Source: Petrolisthes cinctipes (lineage: Eukaryota > Arthropoda > Malacostraca > Decapoda > Porcellanidae). From it: a stretch of 64,000 bases of DNA. Position 1 is the first letter of the stretch, and the number at the start of each line of letters is the position of its first letter. Below, piece by piece: positions 63,533 through 64,000 of the stretch. The stretch is from contig JAWQEG010001220.1 of assembly GCA_033782935.1 (NCBI GenBank), positions 3,348,001 through 3,412,000 on the forward strand. Direction: 5' to 3'. Position numbers and translations under genes: made by a program. A model generated the notes under the pieces. That model ran no database searches and had not been told where the DNA came from. It worked only from the letters and a program-made list of their open reading frames with translations.

Positions 63533-64000
63533 ATGTCTAGTCAGTGCTAGAATGTTTTCAAAATATAGGCTCAAAACATGCTAAAAATCGATCTTTTAGG
63601 TGTCCAAAGTCGATATGTGAATGCATCTTCTGTACCCGTTTATATCTCAAATTCACACTCAAAACAACAGAAAATTCGATGTTTTTGGGTCCCAGAAGCG
63701 ATCTGTACATGCCTACTAAGTGCCAGAATATTTTCAAAATATAGGCCCAAAACATGCTAAAAATCGATATTCTAGGTGCCCAAAGTCGATATCTCAAATT
63801 CATGCTCAAAAAACCCGAAAATTCGATATTTTGGGGTCCCAGTAGCGATCTGTACTTGCTTACTCCGTGTTAGAGTATTTTCAAAATACAGGCTCAAAAC
63901 ATACTGAAAATCGATCTTTTAGGTGCCCAAAAGTCGATATGTAAATGTATCTTCTGTACCCGTTTATATCCCAAATTTAACCTCAAAACACCCGAAAATT

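Larger units (their letters stand above)
1..64000 (+). repeat. Satellite DNA array, 176-177 bp monomer, spans whole window
   Basis: Every stretch of the window can be assigned to one monomer family repeated head to tail on the same strand, roughly 380 monomers by spacing. Conserved landmarks recur in each unit: a TCGAT core in each half, a CCCGAAAATTCGAT block, GGGGTCCCAGAAGCGATCTG and TACATGCCTACTC. No inverted monomer, unique spacer, transposon end, poly-A tail or LTR was seen. The array enters and leaves the window mid-array, so its true size exceeds 64 kb. Long arrays of nucleosome-sized monomers with higher-order structure are typical of eukaryotic centromeric or pericentromeric heterochromatin; the assignment to a centromere is inference. 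I do not recognise the family: the monomer does not resemble human alpha satellite or Arabidopsis CEN180 as I know them. Confidence 0.97.
59148..64000 (+). repeat. Diverged satellite domain without trimer order
   Basis: The same satellite continues but monomers differ more from each other. Unit starts read by eye: 59148, 59324, 59471, 59647, 59823, 59999, 60175, 60323, 60500, 60658, 60834, 61010, 61187, 61345, 61521, 61668, 61845, 62021, 62197, 62374, 62521, 62699, 62875, 63022, 63199, 63375, 63533, 63709, 63856. Lengths are 176-178, 147-148 and 158 bp. New variants appear: CCTAGTTAGAG or CCTAGATAGAA at the start of the A half, CAACCTCAAAACACC in the B half, and TTTTTGGGTCCC instead of TTTTGGGGTCCC. 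The type 2 CA variants are nearly absent. The last monomer is cut by the window end. This looks like an older or less homogenised part of the array. Confidence 0.9.

Noticed and set aside
1..64000. CRISPR array or bacterial repeat locus
   Set aside because: There are no short repeats separated by unique spacers. The whole 176 bp unit is repeated, and there are no cas-like genes.
1..64000. Primate alpha satellite
   Set aside because: The monomer is 176-177 bp rather than 171 bp, and the sequence does not resemble the alphoid consensus. The full 17 bp CENP-B box was not found.
1..64000. Telomeric repeat or subtelomeric end
   Set aside because: No runs of TTAGGG, TTTAGGG, TTAGG or related words were seen on either strand, so only location near a telomere remains possible, with no direct evidence.

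Overview
The whole 64 kb window is one head-to-tail satellite DNA array. I found no protein-coding gene, RNA gene, mobile element or unique-sequence interruption on either strand. The basic unit is a 176-177 bp monomer of about 41% G+C (hand count on a consensus). It always lies in the same orientation, and the array runs off both ends of the window. A nucleosome-sized monomer, higher-order repeats and tens of kb without a gene point to eukaryotic constitutive heterochromatin (centromeric, pericentromeric or subtelomeric). I do not recognise the satellite family and cannot name the organism.

The array has several nested levels. (1) Each 176 bp monomer is itself an old dimer of two 88 bp halves; I counted about 59 of 88 identical positions in an ungapped alignment. 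(2) Three diagnostic monomer types occur: type 1 (177 bp), type 2 (176 bp) and type 3 (148 bp, missing 29 bp across the half-unit junction; shorter alleles of 140 and 138 bp also exist). (3) The order 1-2-3 makes a trimer of 501 bp, or 493/491 bp with the shorter type 3 alleles. Dimers of 324 bp (type 2 + 3) and 315 bp (type 1 + 138 bp type 3) are mixed in. (4) These combine into longer units such as 992, 1000, 1132, 1139, 1807, 1995 and 5651 bp, which recur in tandem or at a distance and share private variants.

Layout: 1-59147 is the homogeneous higher-order array. It includes a clean 3 x 992 bp block (2958-5933), a 2 x 1139 bp block (8232-10509), a 3 x 315 bp dimer block (32908-33852), a segment at 24801-27470 repeated at 40389-43058, and a 5651 bp duplication in 49-58.5 kb. 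From about 59148 to 64000 the same satellite continues as more diverged monomers without the regular 1-2-3 order, with 158 bp deletion monomers and its own local duplications (687 and 1354 bp spacing). This looks like an older, less homogenised part of the array.

Open reading frames of 60-157 codons recur throughout. They are by-products of a monomer close to 177 bp (59 codons) and are not annotated as genes. All unit starts below use the conserved atgcct/atgtct (rarely ttgctt or atccct) position as base 1 of the monomer. Positions were read by eye and could be off by a base or two.
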